DNA of 64,000 nucleotides from Pseudoruegeria sp. SK021. Lineage in GTDB: Bacteria; Pseudomonadota; Alphaproteobacteria; Rhodobacterales; Rhodobacteraceae. Location of the stretch: positions 372,001-436,000 of the forward strand of contig NZ_MTBG01000001.1 in NCBI RefSeq assembly GCF_002119405.1, written 5' to 3'. The notes under the pieces are model-generated. The model had not been told where the DNA came from and did no database searches. It was given only the letters and a program-made list of their open reading frames with translations. Shown here in pieces: positions 1 to 8,294 of the stretch (position 1 is its first letter; each line of letters opens with the position of its first letter). A program made the position numbers and the translations under genes.

Positions 1-490
1 CAAGGCCCGGACCCAAGGTCAGACCGTCCCGAATGCGCCACGCTGCGCCAAGAATAAGCGCGCCGGTCTGACCATCGTCGAAATCCACCCCGTCCTCACC
101 GTCAAACCGCAGCGACGGCACCACAAGGGCGGTGACTTGGTCACTCAGGCCAAAGGTGATCGGCACCGACAGGGCGTAATCGTTAATATCCCCCCAAGGG
201 GCGATGGTATCGCTGAAGTCATAGGCACTGTGGCCAAGGCTCAAACTTACCCCAACCGACTCGCGAAAACTGGTCCCGTGGGTCACGTTAAAACTGACCA
301 CGCCGCGGGTGTTGGAAAAGCTGCCGCCACCATCCAGATCCCGTTCCAAATAGGTGGCCGCACCGGCGTTGACGCCGCGCCGCCATGGGCTGTCTGGCCC
401 TTGTCCCTGCGCGGTGACAGCCAGCGCAGACCCCAACGTGGCCAAGACGGCCAAAATAGGTATCCGAAATGATTTGAAAGGCTCAGTCAT
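1..490 (-). CDS. Putative exported outer-membrane beta-barrel protein (3' end outside window)
   Basis: The frame is open from an ATG at 490 to the left window edge, giving about 163 residues without a stop. The product starts MTEPFKSFRIPILAVLATLG, a good signal peptide with probable cleavage after an Ala-rich stretch near residue 28. The mature part has alternating hydrophobic and polar residues with many Gly, Asp and Thr, for example GVVSFNVTHG, VGVSLSLGHS and YALSVPITFG, as in beta-barrel outer-membrane proteins. It lies downstream of hflK-hflC-DUF2065 on the same strand, 52 bp after the DUF2065 stop and across a GC-rich hairpin, so it may be the last gene of that run or separately expressed. 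I cannot name the family; function is unknown. Confidence 0.72.
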   Translation of the reverse strand, partial: MTEPFKSFRIPILAVLATLGSALAVTAQGQGPDSPWRRGVNAGAATYLERDLDGGGSFSNTRGVVSFNVTHGTSFRESVGVSLSLGHSAYDFSDTIAPWGDINDYALSVPITFGLSDQVTALVVPSLRFDGEDGVDFDDGQTGALILGAAWRIRDGLTLGPGL

Positions 491-518
491 GACCACTCAT
501 CCGCTAAGGCAATGTGAA

Positions 519-537
519 CCGGGCCGCGCGGGCCCGG
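519..537 (-). terminator. GC-rich hairpin after the DUF2065 gene
   Basis: A perfect 7-bp stem, CCGGGCC with GGCCCGG, closes a 5-nt GCGCG loop between the DUF2065 stop and the start of the next minus-strand gene. Only a short TT follows on the minus strand, so it may be a weak or Rho-assisted terminator or an intercistronic processing hairpin. Confidence 0.4.
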
Positions 538-542
538 GACAC

Positions 543-740
543 TCACAATCCTGACAGATAGCGCGCTAAAAAGATAAGGAAAGTCCCACCGGCAAGGGCG
601 ATGAGACCAAGAAGCCGCCGCGCCTCTAGGGGCAAGGCGGCCAGCATGCGCAAGATGTCCTCAACGCGCGAAGGGGCCAGTGCGAACACCAGCCCCTCCA
701 CAATCAGAACAATCCCTGCAGCCATGAGCAACGTGCTCAT
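543..740 (-). CDS. DUF2065 (YjeT-like) small membrane protein
   Basis: This 65-residue protein has two hydrophobic segments (about residues 3-20 and 40-62) joined by a short polar loop with an RVEDILRMLAALP motif, the usual form of DUF2065/YjeT. Its function is unknown. It starts at ATG 740, only 7 bp after the hflC stop, so it is very likely cotranscribed with hflK-hflC. In E. coli, yjeT also follows hflC directly, which supports the assignment and suggests a link to the membrane HflKC-FtsH complex; that link is an inference from position. Confidence 0.85.
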   Translation of the reverse strand: MSTLLMAAGIVLIVEGLVFALAPSRVEDILRMLAALPLEARRLLGLIALAGGTFLIFLARYLSGL

Positions 741-747
741 GCAGGTC

Positions 748-1638
748 TCACTGCGCCGCGCTGGCGCGCGAGGTCGGCCCGTTCAGATAGTTGAAAAATT
801 CACTATCCGGCGTGATGACCATGGACGAGTTGGACCCTTTCAACGCCCGCTCGTAAGCGGTCAAAGAGCGATAGAATTCAAAGAACTCCTGATCTTCACC
901 ATAGGCGTCGGCATAGGCCCGGTTCCGTTGCGCGTCAGCTTCACCGCGGGTGATTTCGCTGTTTTTGTTGGCTTCAGACACCAGCTCAACCACGGTCCGG
1001 TCGGCTTGCGCCCGCACCCGTTGTGCCGCTTCGTTGCCGCGCGCGATCTCGTCCGCCGCTTCCCGTTCCCGTTCAGCCCGCATCCGGGCGAAGGTCGCGT
1101 CCAAGTTCTGCACCGGCAGATTGGTCTGCTTTAGCCGAACGTCGACCACTTCCAACCCAAGGGCTGCGGCACGGGTTTGGGCCCGTTCCTTGATCCGTGT
1201 GGCCAGTATCGACCGGTCCGCGGACAGAATGGTATTTGACGTGACACCATCCGAACCCAGAACTTCACGGATCTGCGGATTAAGAATGCCTTCCAGACGG
1301 TTGGCTGCACCGGCCAGACCATCGCCGCCGACAGCCTGACGGAAGACGACGACATCGGCGATGCGATACCGCGCGAAGGCATCAACCACCAGACGGCGGT
1401 CATCCGACGGCGTTACCTCGATCGGCACGGTGTCGATCGACAGAATGCGCGAATCGTATTTCACCACATCCTGAATGAACGGCACCTTGAAGCCAAGGCC
1501 CGGCTCTTCTTTGACGGCCTTGATCTGACCAAACTGCAAGACCAGCGCCTTTTCGCGCTCGTCTACGATAAAGATCGACGAGGCCACGACGACAACAACC
1601 GCCACGACGGCTGCGAGCAAAAGATAAAGCTTGTTCAT
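748..1638 (-). CDS. hflC: Protease modulator HflC (SPFH/prohibitin family)
   Basis: HflC is a 296-residue membrane-anchored SPFH protein that, with HflK, forms a cage around the FtsH protease and modulates its access to membrane proteins. A single N-terminal membrane helix spans about residues 5-25. The SPFH domain follows, beginning with the FIVDEREKALVLQFG segment. Then comes a long charged coiled coil (ARMRAEREREAADEIARGNEAA) and a conserved FFEFYRSLTAYE segment near the C-terminus. The gene starts 3 bp after the hflK stop, so the two are cotranscribed and probably translated as a stoichiometric pair. Confidence 0.96.
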   Translation of the reverse strand: MNKLYLLLAAVVAVVVVVASSIFIVDEREKALVLQFGQIKAVKEEPGLGFKVPFIQDVVKYDSRILSIDTVPIEVTPSDDRRLVVDAFARYRIADVVVFRQAVGGDGLAGAANRLEGILNPQIREVLGSDGVTSNTILSADRSILATRIKERAQTRAAALGLEVVDVRLKQTNLPVQNLDATFARMRAEREREAADEIARGNEAAQRVRAQADRTVVELVSEANKNSEITRGEADAQRNRAYADAYGEDQEFFEFYRSLTAYERALKGSNSSMVITPDSEFFNYLNGPTSRASAAQ

Positions 1639-1641
1639 GGC

Positions 1642-2814
1642 TCAGTTCCCCCGGGTTTCGGTTGAGGTGTCTGTGCCGGTCCGCAACTGGTTCAGCGGCA
1701 GATAAGGCACAACGCCTTGGCCGTTGCCATTCACGCCTTCATCCAGAATGACCTTGTCCATGCCGCCCAAAACCTTCTCCATGGTTTCGATATAGAGACG
1801 CTTGCGCGTCACCTCCGGCGCGTTGCGATACTCGTCAAGCACCGCCAAGAACCGGCTGGCATCACCTTCGGCTTCGTTGACGACCTGCGCGCGATAGCCT
1901 TCGGCCTCTTCCAGAAGCTGTGCGGATTCCCCGCGTGCACCGGCCAGAACACGGTTGGCATAGGCGTCAGCCTGACGCTCCAAGCGGTCCCGTTCCTGTT
2001 CGGCAGCCTGCACTTCACGGAACGCGTCGATCACTTCGTTCGGCGGGTCAGCCTTGTCGAGGTTCAGACGCACCACGCTGATGCCGCTCTCATAACTGTC
2101 GAGCGTCGATTGAATGTTTTCCCGAACGGTGTCCGCGATCAAGCCACGATCCCGGTTCAGGATTGGTGCCAGCGTCGACGCCGCAATGACTTCGCGCATG
2201 GCCGATTCCGACACGGCGCGAACCGTCTGGCGCGCATCGCGTAGGTTGAACAGGAACTTGGCCGGATCGTTGATGATCCAGACAACCTGAAAGTCGATGT
2301 CGACGATGTTCTCGTCCGTGGTCAACATCAGGCCGTTTTCACTGCGGGAATCGCCCCGGCCCACGCCGATATCTTCCGACCGTTCCTGAGTGACCGGCAG
2401 AACCTCATAGGACACCAGCGGCCATGGCGCAAAGTTCAGACCCGGGTTGCCGGTCTGGCTGTACTTGCCCAAGAACAATTCAACCGAGCGTTCGTCTGGC
2501 TTGACCGTGTAGAGCGAGGAAAAGACCCAGACCCCAACCATCGCGATGGCGCCAAGAATAACCATGCCACGAGTGATCTTCGGGCCATCGCCGCCCGGTC
2601 CACCGCCCTCGCCCGGGCCGCGCCGTCCGCCCATCAGGACCTTCAGCTGTTCCTGACCGCGCTTGACCAGTTCATCTATCTCGGGAATCTGCGGGCCCTC
2701 GCCACCCGGTGGGCGTCGTCCGCCTCCGCCCGTGCCGCGATTATCACCGCCATCACCACCACCTGTATTGCGGCCGCCACCGCCCCCCCAGGGACCTCCG
2801 TTGTTTCCTGCCAT
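1642..2814 (-). CDS. hflK: FtsH protease activity modulator HflK
   Basis: This 390-residue partner of HflC starts with about 75 residues very rich in Gly, Arg and Pro, then a membrane helix at about residues 83-102. An SPFH domain follows (KPDERSVELFLGKY at its start), then a coiled coil (EQERDRLERQADAYANRVLAGARGE, cited in parts) and a C-terminal segment with RLYIETMEKVLG. The Gly-rich cytoplasmic N-terminus is typical of HflK. It acts in the inner membrane as part of the HflKC-FtsH quality-control complex. The start at ATG 2814 is 64 bp from the end of gor, so this may be an operon internal boundary. Confidence 0.96.
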   Translation of the reverse strand: MAGNNGGPWGGGGGRNTGGGDGGDNRGTGGGGRRPPGGEGPQIPEIDELVKRGQEQLKVLMGGRRGPGEGGGPGGDGPKITRGMVILGAIAMVGVWVFSSLYTVKPDERSVELFLGKYSQTGNPGLNFAPWPLVSYEVLPVTQERSEDIGVGRGDSRSENGLMLTTDENIVDIDFQVVWIINDPAKFLFNLRDARQTVRAVSESAMREVIAASTLAPILNRDRGLIADTVRENIQSTLDSYESGISVVRLNLDKADPPNEVIDAFREVQAAEQERDRLERQADAYANRVLAGARGESAQLLEEAEGYRAQVVNEAEGDASRFLAVLDEYRNAPEVTRKRLYIETMEKVLGGMDKVILDEGVNGNGQGVVPYLPLNQLRTGTDTSTETRGN

Positions 2815-2878
2815 CTGGTCCTTTAATCCTCTTCGTCGTTCGGGTCACTCATCCTAAATGATCGTGAACCTGTCAAAT

Positions 2879-4237
2879 TCAAGCGGTGCGTGTCGGTGTC
2901 TTCATTGTCACCAACTCTTCCGCCATGGTCGGATGCACCGCTACGGTGCGATCGAAATCTTCCTTGGTCGCGCCCATCTTCACGGCGATGCCGACCAATT
3001 GGATCATCTCTCCGGCCTGTGGGGCCACGATATGGCACCCCAGAATCTTGCGGGTGGCCTGACTGACGATCAGTTTCATCAGCACCCGGTCATCGCGACC
3101 AGCAAAGCTTTGCTGCATCGACTTGAACGAGGTGCAATAGACCTCGATCGGCTCTTGTTCGGCCGCAGCCTCTTCGCTCAGCCCGACGGTGCCCAGTTCC
3201 GGCTGGGTAAAGACGGCGCTGGCAATCAGGTCATGGTCCGGTGCCGTCGGATTGCCGTTGAACACCGTCTCGACAAAGGCCATGCCCTCGCGAATAGCAA
3301 CCGGCGTCAGATTGACCCGGTCGGTCACGTCGCCCACCGCATAGATCGACGGCACCGCCGTCTGGCTATAGGCGTCAACTTTGATCTCGCCGCGACGGCC
3401 CAGCTCTACGCCAAGGTCTTCCAAGCCCAGTCCGCCTGTATTGGGCGTGCGCCCGGTGGCGAACATCACCTGATCATAGACCCGCTCTGAGCCGTCGGTG
3501 CCTTTGACCCACGTGCCCGCTTCGCCGCGGGCCTCCATCTCGACCACATTGGTACCGGTGCACAGCGCGATGCCGTTCTCTTGCATCTTTTCCGCCACCA
3601 GACCGCGCGCTTCATCATCAAAGCCGCGCAGAATCTGCGCCCCACGGTAGAATTGCGTCACCTCTACGCCCAATCCGTTCAGGATACAGGCAAATTCCGA
3701 CGCAATATAGCCTCCGCCGACAATCAGGATCGATTTCGGCAAGGTTTTCAGGTGGAATATCTCGTTGCTGGTGATGGCCTGCTCGCAACCGTCCATGTCC
3801 GGCACAAACGGCCGTCCGCCGGTGGCGACCAAAATATGCTTGGCAGTGAAGACCTCGCCGCTGTCCAGACGCACCGTGTGCGGGTCATCCAATACGGCGC
3901 GTGCTGCGTACCATTTGACGCCTGAGCCGGTCAAAAGCTTCTGATAGACGCCTTCCAGACGGTCCAGCTCGGCCTCAAGTTTGCTCTTGAACGCCGGCCA
4001 GTCCAGCTCACCGTTGGTGACATCCCAGCCATAGCCGCGGGCATCGTTGAACACCTCGCGATAGCTGGAGGCGAAGACCATCAGCTTCTTGGGCACGCAG
4101 CCCCGGATCACACAGGTGCCGCCCATCCGGCTTTCTTCGGCCAGTCCAACCTTGGCCCCGGTCGCGGCAGCAACCCGAGCCGCACGCACCCCACCCGATC
4201 CGCCGCCAATCACGAAAAGATCAAAATCAAAGCTCAT
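2879..4237 (-). CDS. gor: Glutathione-disulfide reductase
   Basis: Gor is a FAD- and NADPH-dependent enzyme that reduces GSSG to GSH in the cytoplasm. The 452-residue protein has the FAD Rossmann motif GGGSGG at residues 11-16, the redox disulfide in GGTCVIRGCVPKK (C42 and C47), a second nucleotide motif GGGYIA, the GDV segment (YAVGDVTDRV) and the C-terminal catalytic HPTMAEE. I chose ATG 4237, which has an AAAGGA ribosome site, because an upstream in-frame extension of 39 residues lacks family similarity and would overlap rpiA. Its start is 16 bp after the rpiA stop, so the two are probably cotranscribed, pairing NADPH-dependent thiol reduction with the pentose phosphate pathway. Confidence 0.95.
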   Translation of the reverse strand: MSFDFDLFVIGGGSGGVRAARVAAATGAKVGLAEESRMGGTCVIRGCVPKKLMVFASSYREVFNDARGYGWDVTNGELDWPAFKSKLEAELDRLEGVYQKLLTGSGVKWYAARAVLDDPHTVRLDSGEVFTAKHILVATGGRPFVPDMDGCEQAITSNEIFHLKTLPKSILIVGGGYIASEFACILNGLGVEVTQFYRGAQILRGFDDEARGLVAEKMQENGIALCTGTNVVEMEARGEAGTWVKGTDGSERVYDQVMFATGRTPNTGGLGLEDLGVELGRRGEIKVDAYSQTAVPSIYAVGDVTDRVNLTPVAIREGMAFVETVFNGNPTAPDHDLIASAVFTQPELGTVGLSEEAAAEQEPIEVYCTSFKSMQQSFAGRDDRVLMKLIVSQATRKILGCHIVAPQAGEMIQLVGIAVKMGATKEDFDRTVAVHPTMAEELVTMKTPTRTA

Positions 4238-4253
4238 CTCAAAATCCTTTCGG

Positions 4254-5036
4254 TCACGCCTCAACGGGCAAATCGTCGGCCTCGGCCAGATCGACCTGCC
4301 CCGCCTCGTCCGGCGTCTCATCAGCAAAGCGCGTTTCGGTCCGGCCATCGGCATGGCCGATCACCACCGCGTTGCACATCCCAAGGAAAAGCCCGGTTTC
4401 CACCACGCCCGGCACCCGCATCAAGGCCTGCGACAGCTCGCAAAGATCGTCGATCCGTGCCAGATGCAGATCGATGATGTGGTTGCCCTCGTCAGAAAAG
4501 AATCGCTCCTCGCCATTCATACGGATCGAACAATCCCGGCCCCCGACAGCGGCCCCGGTCAGCACCTCGTCGATCATCCGCTGGGTGGCATCCAAGCCAA
4601 ACGGGATCACCTCGACCGGCAACGGGAAGGCCCCAAGCTGCGCCACCGCCTTGCTGGGATCGGTAATCACAATCATCCGGTCCGAGGCCGCCGCGACGAT
4701 CTTTTCCTGCAAATGCGCGCCGCCGCCACCTTTGATCAGGTTCAGATCGGGGTCAAATTCATCGGCACCGTCAATGGTCAGGTCCAGCCAACCGGCCTCG
4801 TCCAAGGTCACAACGGTCAGGCCAAGCTCGCGCGCTTGCCGCGCTGTCCGCGTTGAGGTCGGCACGCAGGTCAGGATCAGACCTTCACGTTCGACACGCG
4901 CCGCCAGCGCTCGCACCATCCACGCCGCCGTGGATCCGGTGCCAAGACCGATCCGCATCCCGTCTTCGACAAACGCGATGGCCCGGCTCGCAGCGGCAAA
5001 CTTGCCCGCGTCTGCATCCGACAACTTGATCGCCAT
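4254..5036 (-). CDS. rpiA: Ribose-5-phosphate isomerase A
   Basis: RpiA interconverts ribose 5-phosphate and ribulose 5-phosphate in the pentose phosphate pathway. The 260-residue protein shows the phosphate-binding GLGTGSTA near residue 31, the catalytic DGADEFD segment and the KGGGGAHLQEKIVA loop. It ends with an acidic tail (DETPDEAGQVDLAEADDLP) longer than in short bacterial RpiA proteins but common in alphaproteobacteria. ATG 5036 begins right at the conserved N-terminus. It lies between thiN and gor, with a clear terminator for thiN just upstream, so rpiA-gor probably has its own promoter in the 78-bp gap. Confidence 0.95.
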   Translation of the reverse strand: MAIKLSDADAGKFAAASRAIAFVEDGMRIGLGTGSTAAWMVRALAARVEREGLILTCVPTSTRTARQARELGLTVVTLDEAGWLDLTIDGADEFDPDLNLIKGGGGAHLQEKIVAAASDRMIVITDPSKAVAQLGAFPLPVEVIPFGLDATQRMIDEVLTGAAVGGRDCSIRMNGEERFFSDEGNHIIDLHLARIDDLCELSQALMRVPGVVETGLFLGMCNAVVIGHADGRTETRFADETPDEAGQVDLAEADDLPVEA

Positions 5037-5090
5037 GGACGACTCCTCTTCATTCGGGTCAATGTATAGGCAACGCAGCCCGGCGCTGCG

Positions 5091-5121
5091 AGAAGAAAAC
5101 CGGAATCCTCAGGATTACCGG
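5091..5121 (-). terminator. Rho-independent terminator for the thiamine pyrophosphokinase operon
   Basis: On the minus strand a stem CCGGTAATCC / GGATTCCGG (one bulged A, TGA loop) is followed by TTTTCTTCT. The TAA stop codon of the thiamine pyrophosphokinase gene is inside the left arm, so coding sequence and terminator overlap. Confidence 0.75.
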
Positions 5122-5831
5122 TCGGACTGGATCGCGGGCCAGCCCGGCGCGGCCAGTACAGCGGCAATCAAAGCGGGCAGCATAGCGCGCGGCAGGATCA
5201 GCAGCATTGCTGCCGCATCAAATTCAAGCCGCACGGGTCCGGTGGCCCGGTTCGAGGTGCCAGTTTGCAGGTTTGGTGCAAACTCCAGCCCGTCAATCGG
5301 CCAGAACAAACCGGTGCTGCGCCCGCCAAGCGGCGCCATCGGAAACAGCGATACCCGCGTCTCCGGCGCCAGATCCAACGACAGCGATGGCGGCGCAAGC
5401 AGGACGATATCACTGTCATCAACCAGAATGCAGCGCCGGTCGGGGTGGCGCACCAAGGTGTTATAGGCCGCCAGCGCATGATCGCTGCGCGGCCCCAAAA
5501 CCCCAAGCGCCAATATGATCGGCGCGTGCACCCGGGTCAGGCATTTTTCGAAGTCGGTACTGTCCTGTTCCGCCACCGGATATAAGACATCCCGTGGCAG
5601 CGCCGCCCGCCCCGCCTTCGAGATCGAATCCATGTCGCCGATCACCGCCTCAGGCAACGCGCCCAGCACCAACAGCCGGTCCGCCCCGCCATCCGCCGCG
5701 ACAAGGCGCGGCGCCAGCGCCAGACAATCACGCAGATCGCTGCTCAGCAAATCGCCACCGCCAGCCAAGGTGACCGGCACGTCCGCGCTTAAGATCGGGG
5801 TCGGGCCGTTGCGGTGGGATAGGTCAGTCAT
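5115..5831 (-). CDS. thiN: Thiamine diphosphokinase
   Basis: This enzyme transfers pyrophosphate from ATP to thiamine to give thiamine diphosphate. The 238-residue protein carries the family signatures in order: VAADGGADRLL, IGDMDSI, the DSTDFEKCL substrate/metal segment, GVLGPRSDHALAAYNTL, and a C-terminal thiamine-binding domain with RVSLFPMAPLGG and GLFWPIDGL. ATG 5831 is chosen because it overlaps the DUF2842 stop by 8 bp, a typical coupling. A further upstream in-frame start would add 11 residues of Arg-rich sequence with no support. The stop codon lies within a terminator hairpin, so it ends the purA-DUF2842-thiN transcript. Confidence 0.92.
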   Translation of the reverse strand: MTDLSHRNGPTPILSADVPVTLAGGGDLLSSDLRDCLALAPRLVAADGGADRLLVLGALPEAVIGDMDSISKAGRAALPRDVLYPVAEQDSTDFEKCLTRVHAPIILALGVLGPRSDHALAAYNTLVRHPDRRCILVDDSDIVLLAPPSLSLDLAPETRVSLFPMAPLGGRSTGLFWPIDGLEFAPNLQTGTSNRATGPVRLEFDAAAMLLILPRAMLPALIAAVLAAPGWPAIQSDR

Positions 5832-6054
5832 CCGCCCCCCGCGCCGCCGGATCGACCTGTCCAATGCCCCGGAACACCGCCCGGAACGGGAAGGCCCAGA
5901 TCACCCCAAGGACGATATAGACCAGCAACTCGACCAGAAACGGCAGCGGTGGCAACAAGGCCAGAACCGTGACCACCGCCACGACATATAGCGGCAGTCC
6001 CACCAGCAGAATAACCAACGACCAACGCCGTCGTGCCTTGTAGCTTAGAGACAT
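5824..6054 (-). CDS. DUF2842 small membrane protein
   Basis: A 76-residue protein starting MSLSYKARRRWSLVILLVG with two membrane helices (about residues 11-33 and 38-58) around a short loop, followed by AFPFRAVFRGIGQVDP. This matches DUF2842, a family restricted mainly to alphaproteobacteria with no known function. It lies 25 bp after purA and overlaps the thiamine pyrophosphokinase start, so it is probably cotranscribed with both. ATG 6054 was preferred over an in-frame start 22 codons upstream because the extension overlaps the purA coding end. Confidence 0.85.
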   Translation of the reverse strand: MSLSYKARRRWSLVILLVGLPLYVVAVVTVLALLPPLPFLVELLVYIVLGVIWAFPFRAVFRGIGQVDPAARGADD

Positions 6055-6079
6055 GACCTCTCCTTTATCGCGTGCCTGA

Positions 6080-7372
6080 TCAATCCGCGAACGGATCGGT
6101 GACCAGAATCGTATCCTCACGCTCGGGCGAGGTCGACAGCAAGGCGACCGGACACTGGATCAATTCTTCGACACGACGGACATATTTGATCGCCGCCGCC
6201 GGAAGATCGGCCCAAGACCGTGCGCCTTCGGTGCTTTCGGACCACCCCGGCATGACCTCGTAGATCGGCGTCACCCGAGCCTGCTGATCTGCAGCCGTCG
6301 GCAAATAGTCGATCTGCACGCCGTCCAGCATATAACCGGTGCAGATCTTCAGCTCTTCAAAGCCGTCCAGCACATCAAGCTTGGTCAGCGCGATGCCCGA
6401 CACGCCCGAGGTCGCACAGGTCTGGCGCACCAGAACCGCATCGAACCAACCGCAGCGCCGCTTGCGCCCGGTGACGGTGCCAAACTCATGGCCGCGCTCG
6501 CCCAGACGCTGACCGTCCGCATCGTGCAATTCGGCCGGGAACGGGCCTTCGCCAACCCGGGTGGTATAGGCTTTGACGATGCCCAAGACGAAATCAATCG
6601 CCCCCGGCCCCATGCCGGTGCCGGTTGCCGCCTGACCCGCAATCACATTCGACGATGTTACGAACGGGTAGGTGCCGAAATCGATATCAAGCAGCGCGCC
6701 TTGCGCCCCCTCGAACAGGATCCGCTTTCCGGCTTTGCGCTTTTCGTTCAGCACTTTCCAAACCGGCGCCGCATAGGGCAGCACTTCTTTGGCGATCTCG
6801 CGCAGGGAGGCGATCAGCGCATCACGGTCCACCGGCTCAAGGCCGAGACCCCGGCGCAGCGCATCATGGTGCACCAGCGCCCGGTCAACCCGCGCCACCA
6901 GCGTCGCATCATCGGCCAGATCGGCCACGCGAACCGACCGGCGTCCGACTTTGTCTTCATAGGCAGGCCCGATGCCGCGACCGGTGGTGCCAATCTTGGC
7001 CACCGCGCTTTGGTCTTCACGGGCCCGATCCAATTCGCCGTGAATCGGCAGGATCAGTGGCGCGTTTTCGGCGATCATCAGGGTTTCGGGGCTGATTTCA
7101 ACGCCCTGGCTGCGCAACTGCGCGATTTCCTTGACCAGATGCCACGGGTCCAGAACCACGCCATTGCCGATCACGCTCAGCTTGCCGCCGCGGACAATGC
7201 CAGAGGGCAGCAACGACAGCTTGAACACCTTGCCGTCAATGACCAGCGTATGCCCGGCATTGTGACCGCCCTGAAAGCGCGCGATCACATCGGCACGCTC
7301 GCTCAGCCAATCGACAATCTTACCTTTGCCTTCGTCGCCCCATTGAGCGCCTACCACTACCACATTGGCCAT
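6080..7372 (-). CDS. purA: Adenylosuccinate synthetase
   Basis: PurA makes adenylosuccinate from IMP and aspartate using GTP, the first committed step to AMP. The 430-residue protein, the usual length, begins [20 protein letters not shown] with the P-loop and catalytic Asp, followed by [45 protein letters not shown], and near the end the GTP/IMP segment [11 protein letters not shown]. The ATG at 7372 is the family start; the upstream in-frame extension is not similar to PurA. The gap of 161 bp upstream holds its promoter. In E. coli purA also lies beside the hflK-hflC-yjeT genes; here it heads the same minus-strand run. Confidence 0.97.
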   Translation of the reverse strand: MANVVVVGAQWGDEGKGKIVDWLSERADVIARFQGGHNAGHTLVIDGKVFKLSLLPSGIVRGGKLSVIGNGVVLDPWHLVKEIAQLRSQGVEISPETLMIAENAPLILPIHGELDRAREDQSAVAKIGTTGRGIGPAYEDKVGRRSVRVADLADDATLVARVDRALVHHDALRRGLGLEPVDRDALIASLREIAKEVLPYAAPVWKVLNEKRKAGKRILFEGAQGALLDIDFGTYPFVTSSNVIAGQAATGTGMGPGAIDFVLGIVKAYTTRVGEGPFPAELHDADGQRLGERGHEFGTVTGRKRRCGWFDAVLVRQTCATSGVSGIALTKLDVLDGFEELKICTGYMLDGVQIDYLPTAADQQARVTPIYEVMPGWSESTEGARSWADLPAAAIKYVRRVEELIQCPVALLSTSPEREDTILVTDPFAD

Positions 7373-7533
7373 GCCCGTCTCCTGTCTTGCCACCGCGTCG
7401 CGCAGCGCCGGGGACGTGATAGCTTGCCAGACAGTGCGGCGAAACCCCCCAAACGCGAAGACCCGCAAGTCCCCGCGCTGGCAATGGCGCAGCGCGGAAA
7501 CTTCCGGGTCTCAATTCGTCGGCTCAGATGGTG

Positions 7534-8091
7534 TTAAGCAGACTTCTTTTCCCAAGCGAATTTGCGGAACGGCTCGTCGATCGGGGTTTGAGCCAGATGG
7601 TTGGTGAAGTTGCTCATCACCTTCTGGGCAACACCCAGCACCACTTCCAGCACCTGACGCTTGGTATAACCGGCATCAAGGAAGGTCTGAACCTGCTCGT
7701 CCGAGACTTCGCCGCGCTGACGTACGACCTGAAGGGTAAAGGTGCGCAGCGCCTCAAGATGGGCGGTCGGCAGCGGCGTCTCGTCGCGCAGGGCATCGTT
7801 CAGCGATGCATCGACGCCCATGCTCAGCGCGATCCCGGTATGGGCCGGCACGCAATAATGGCACGCATGCTCGACGTTGATCGTCTGCCAGACCACGGTC
7901 GTCTCGTCAGCATCGAAGCTGCTGTTGGCAAAGGCAGTGTGGGCAACCTGATACGATTCCAGCAGACCCGGCGCTTCGGCCATTACCGCGTGCAGCCCGG
8001 GCAGACGGCCAAACGCTTTTTTCGACTTTTCGATCAGCGGCTGGCTGGCCTCAGGGGCGGTGTCGGCGGTGTGGAGGGTGAAGTCGGCCAT
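7534..8091 (-). CDS. Carboxymuconolactone decarboxylase (CMD/AhpD-like) family protein
   Basis: A 185-residue cytoplasmic protein of the CMD/AhpD fold. The segment NVEHACHYCVPAHT shows the Glu, CxxC and His arrangement seen in AhpD-type thiol peroxidase partners, which suggests redox activity towards peroxides or other electrophiles; the actual substrate is not known. The C-terminal GYTKRQVLEVVLGVAQKVMSN is also typical. ATG 8091 was chosen over one seven codons upstream because it starts at the conserved ADFTLHT. It is transcribed divergently from a TetR regulator with two strong palindromes in the 203-bp gap, so it is probably the regulator's target. Confidence 0.88.
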   Translation of the reverse strand: MADFTLHTADTAPEASQPLIEKSKKAFGRLPGLHAVMAEAPGLLESYQVAHTAFANSSFDADETTVVWQTINVEHACHYCVPAHTGIALSMGVDASLNDALRDETPLPTAHLEALRTFTLQVVRQRGEVSDEQVQTFLDAGYTKRQVLEVVLGVAQKVMSNFTNHLAQTPIDEPFRKFAWEKKSA

Positions 8092-8156
8092 GATATGGCT
8101 CCTTGCATTCAATTTCGGTCAGAACCGTCGTGCGGAACATGCCTCTACCTATGATG

Positions 8157-8198
8157 TTTGAGCGATTGCTCAAGCCCCTGATTGAGCAATCACTCAAA
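8157..8198. promoter_or_regulatory. Twin palindromic operator, probable TetR binding sites
   Basis: Two near-perfect palindromes lie in tandem: TTGAGCGATTGCTCAA at 8158-8173 and TTGAGCAATCACTCAA at 8182-8197, centres 24 bp apart. Each half is TTGAG(C/T)(A/G)AT. The two palindromes are also inverted copies of each other. They sit between the divergent CMD gene and TetR gene, which is the usual place for an autoregulating TetR family repressor. Confidence 0.7.
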
Positions 8199-8294
8199 CG
8201 TGAGGGAAATCGGCCCGAAACAGGGCGCTTTCTGCCCCACGATCCGCCTCCGTCTCTGGGAAATTCCGCAAAAGGCGTTATATTCGATCGCATA

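Noticed and set aside
6488-7537. Long plus-strand frame (349 residues) across purA
   Set aside because: It is the antisense shadow of purA, with His/Arg/Gln-rich sequence and no family, and no ribosome site.
8103-8294. N-terminal extension of the TetR gene
   Set aside because: It would run through the operator palindromes and has no similarity to the TetR fold; ATG 8295 starts the domain.
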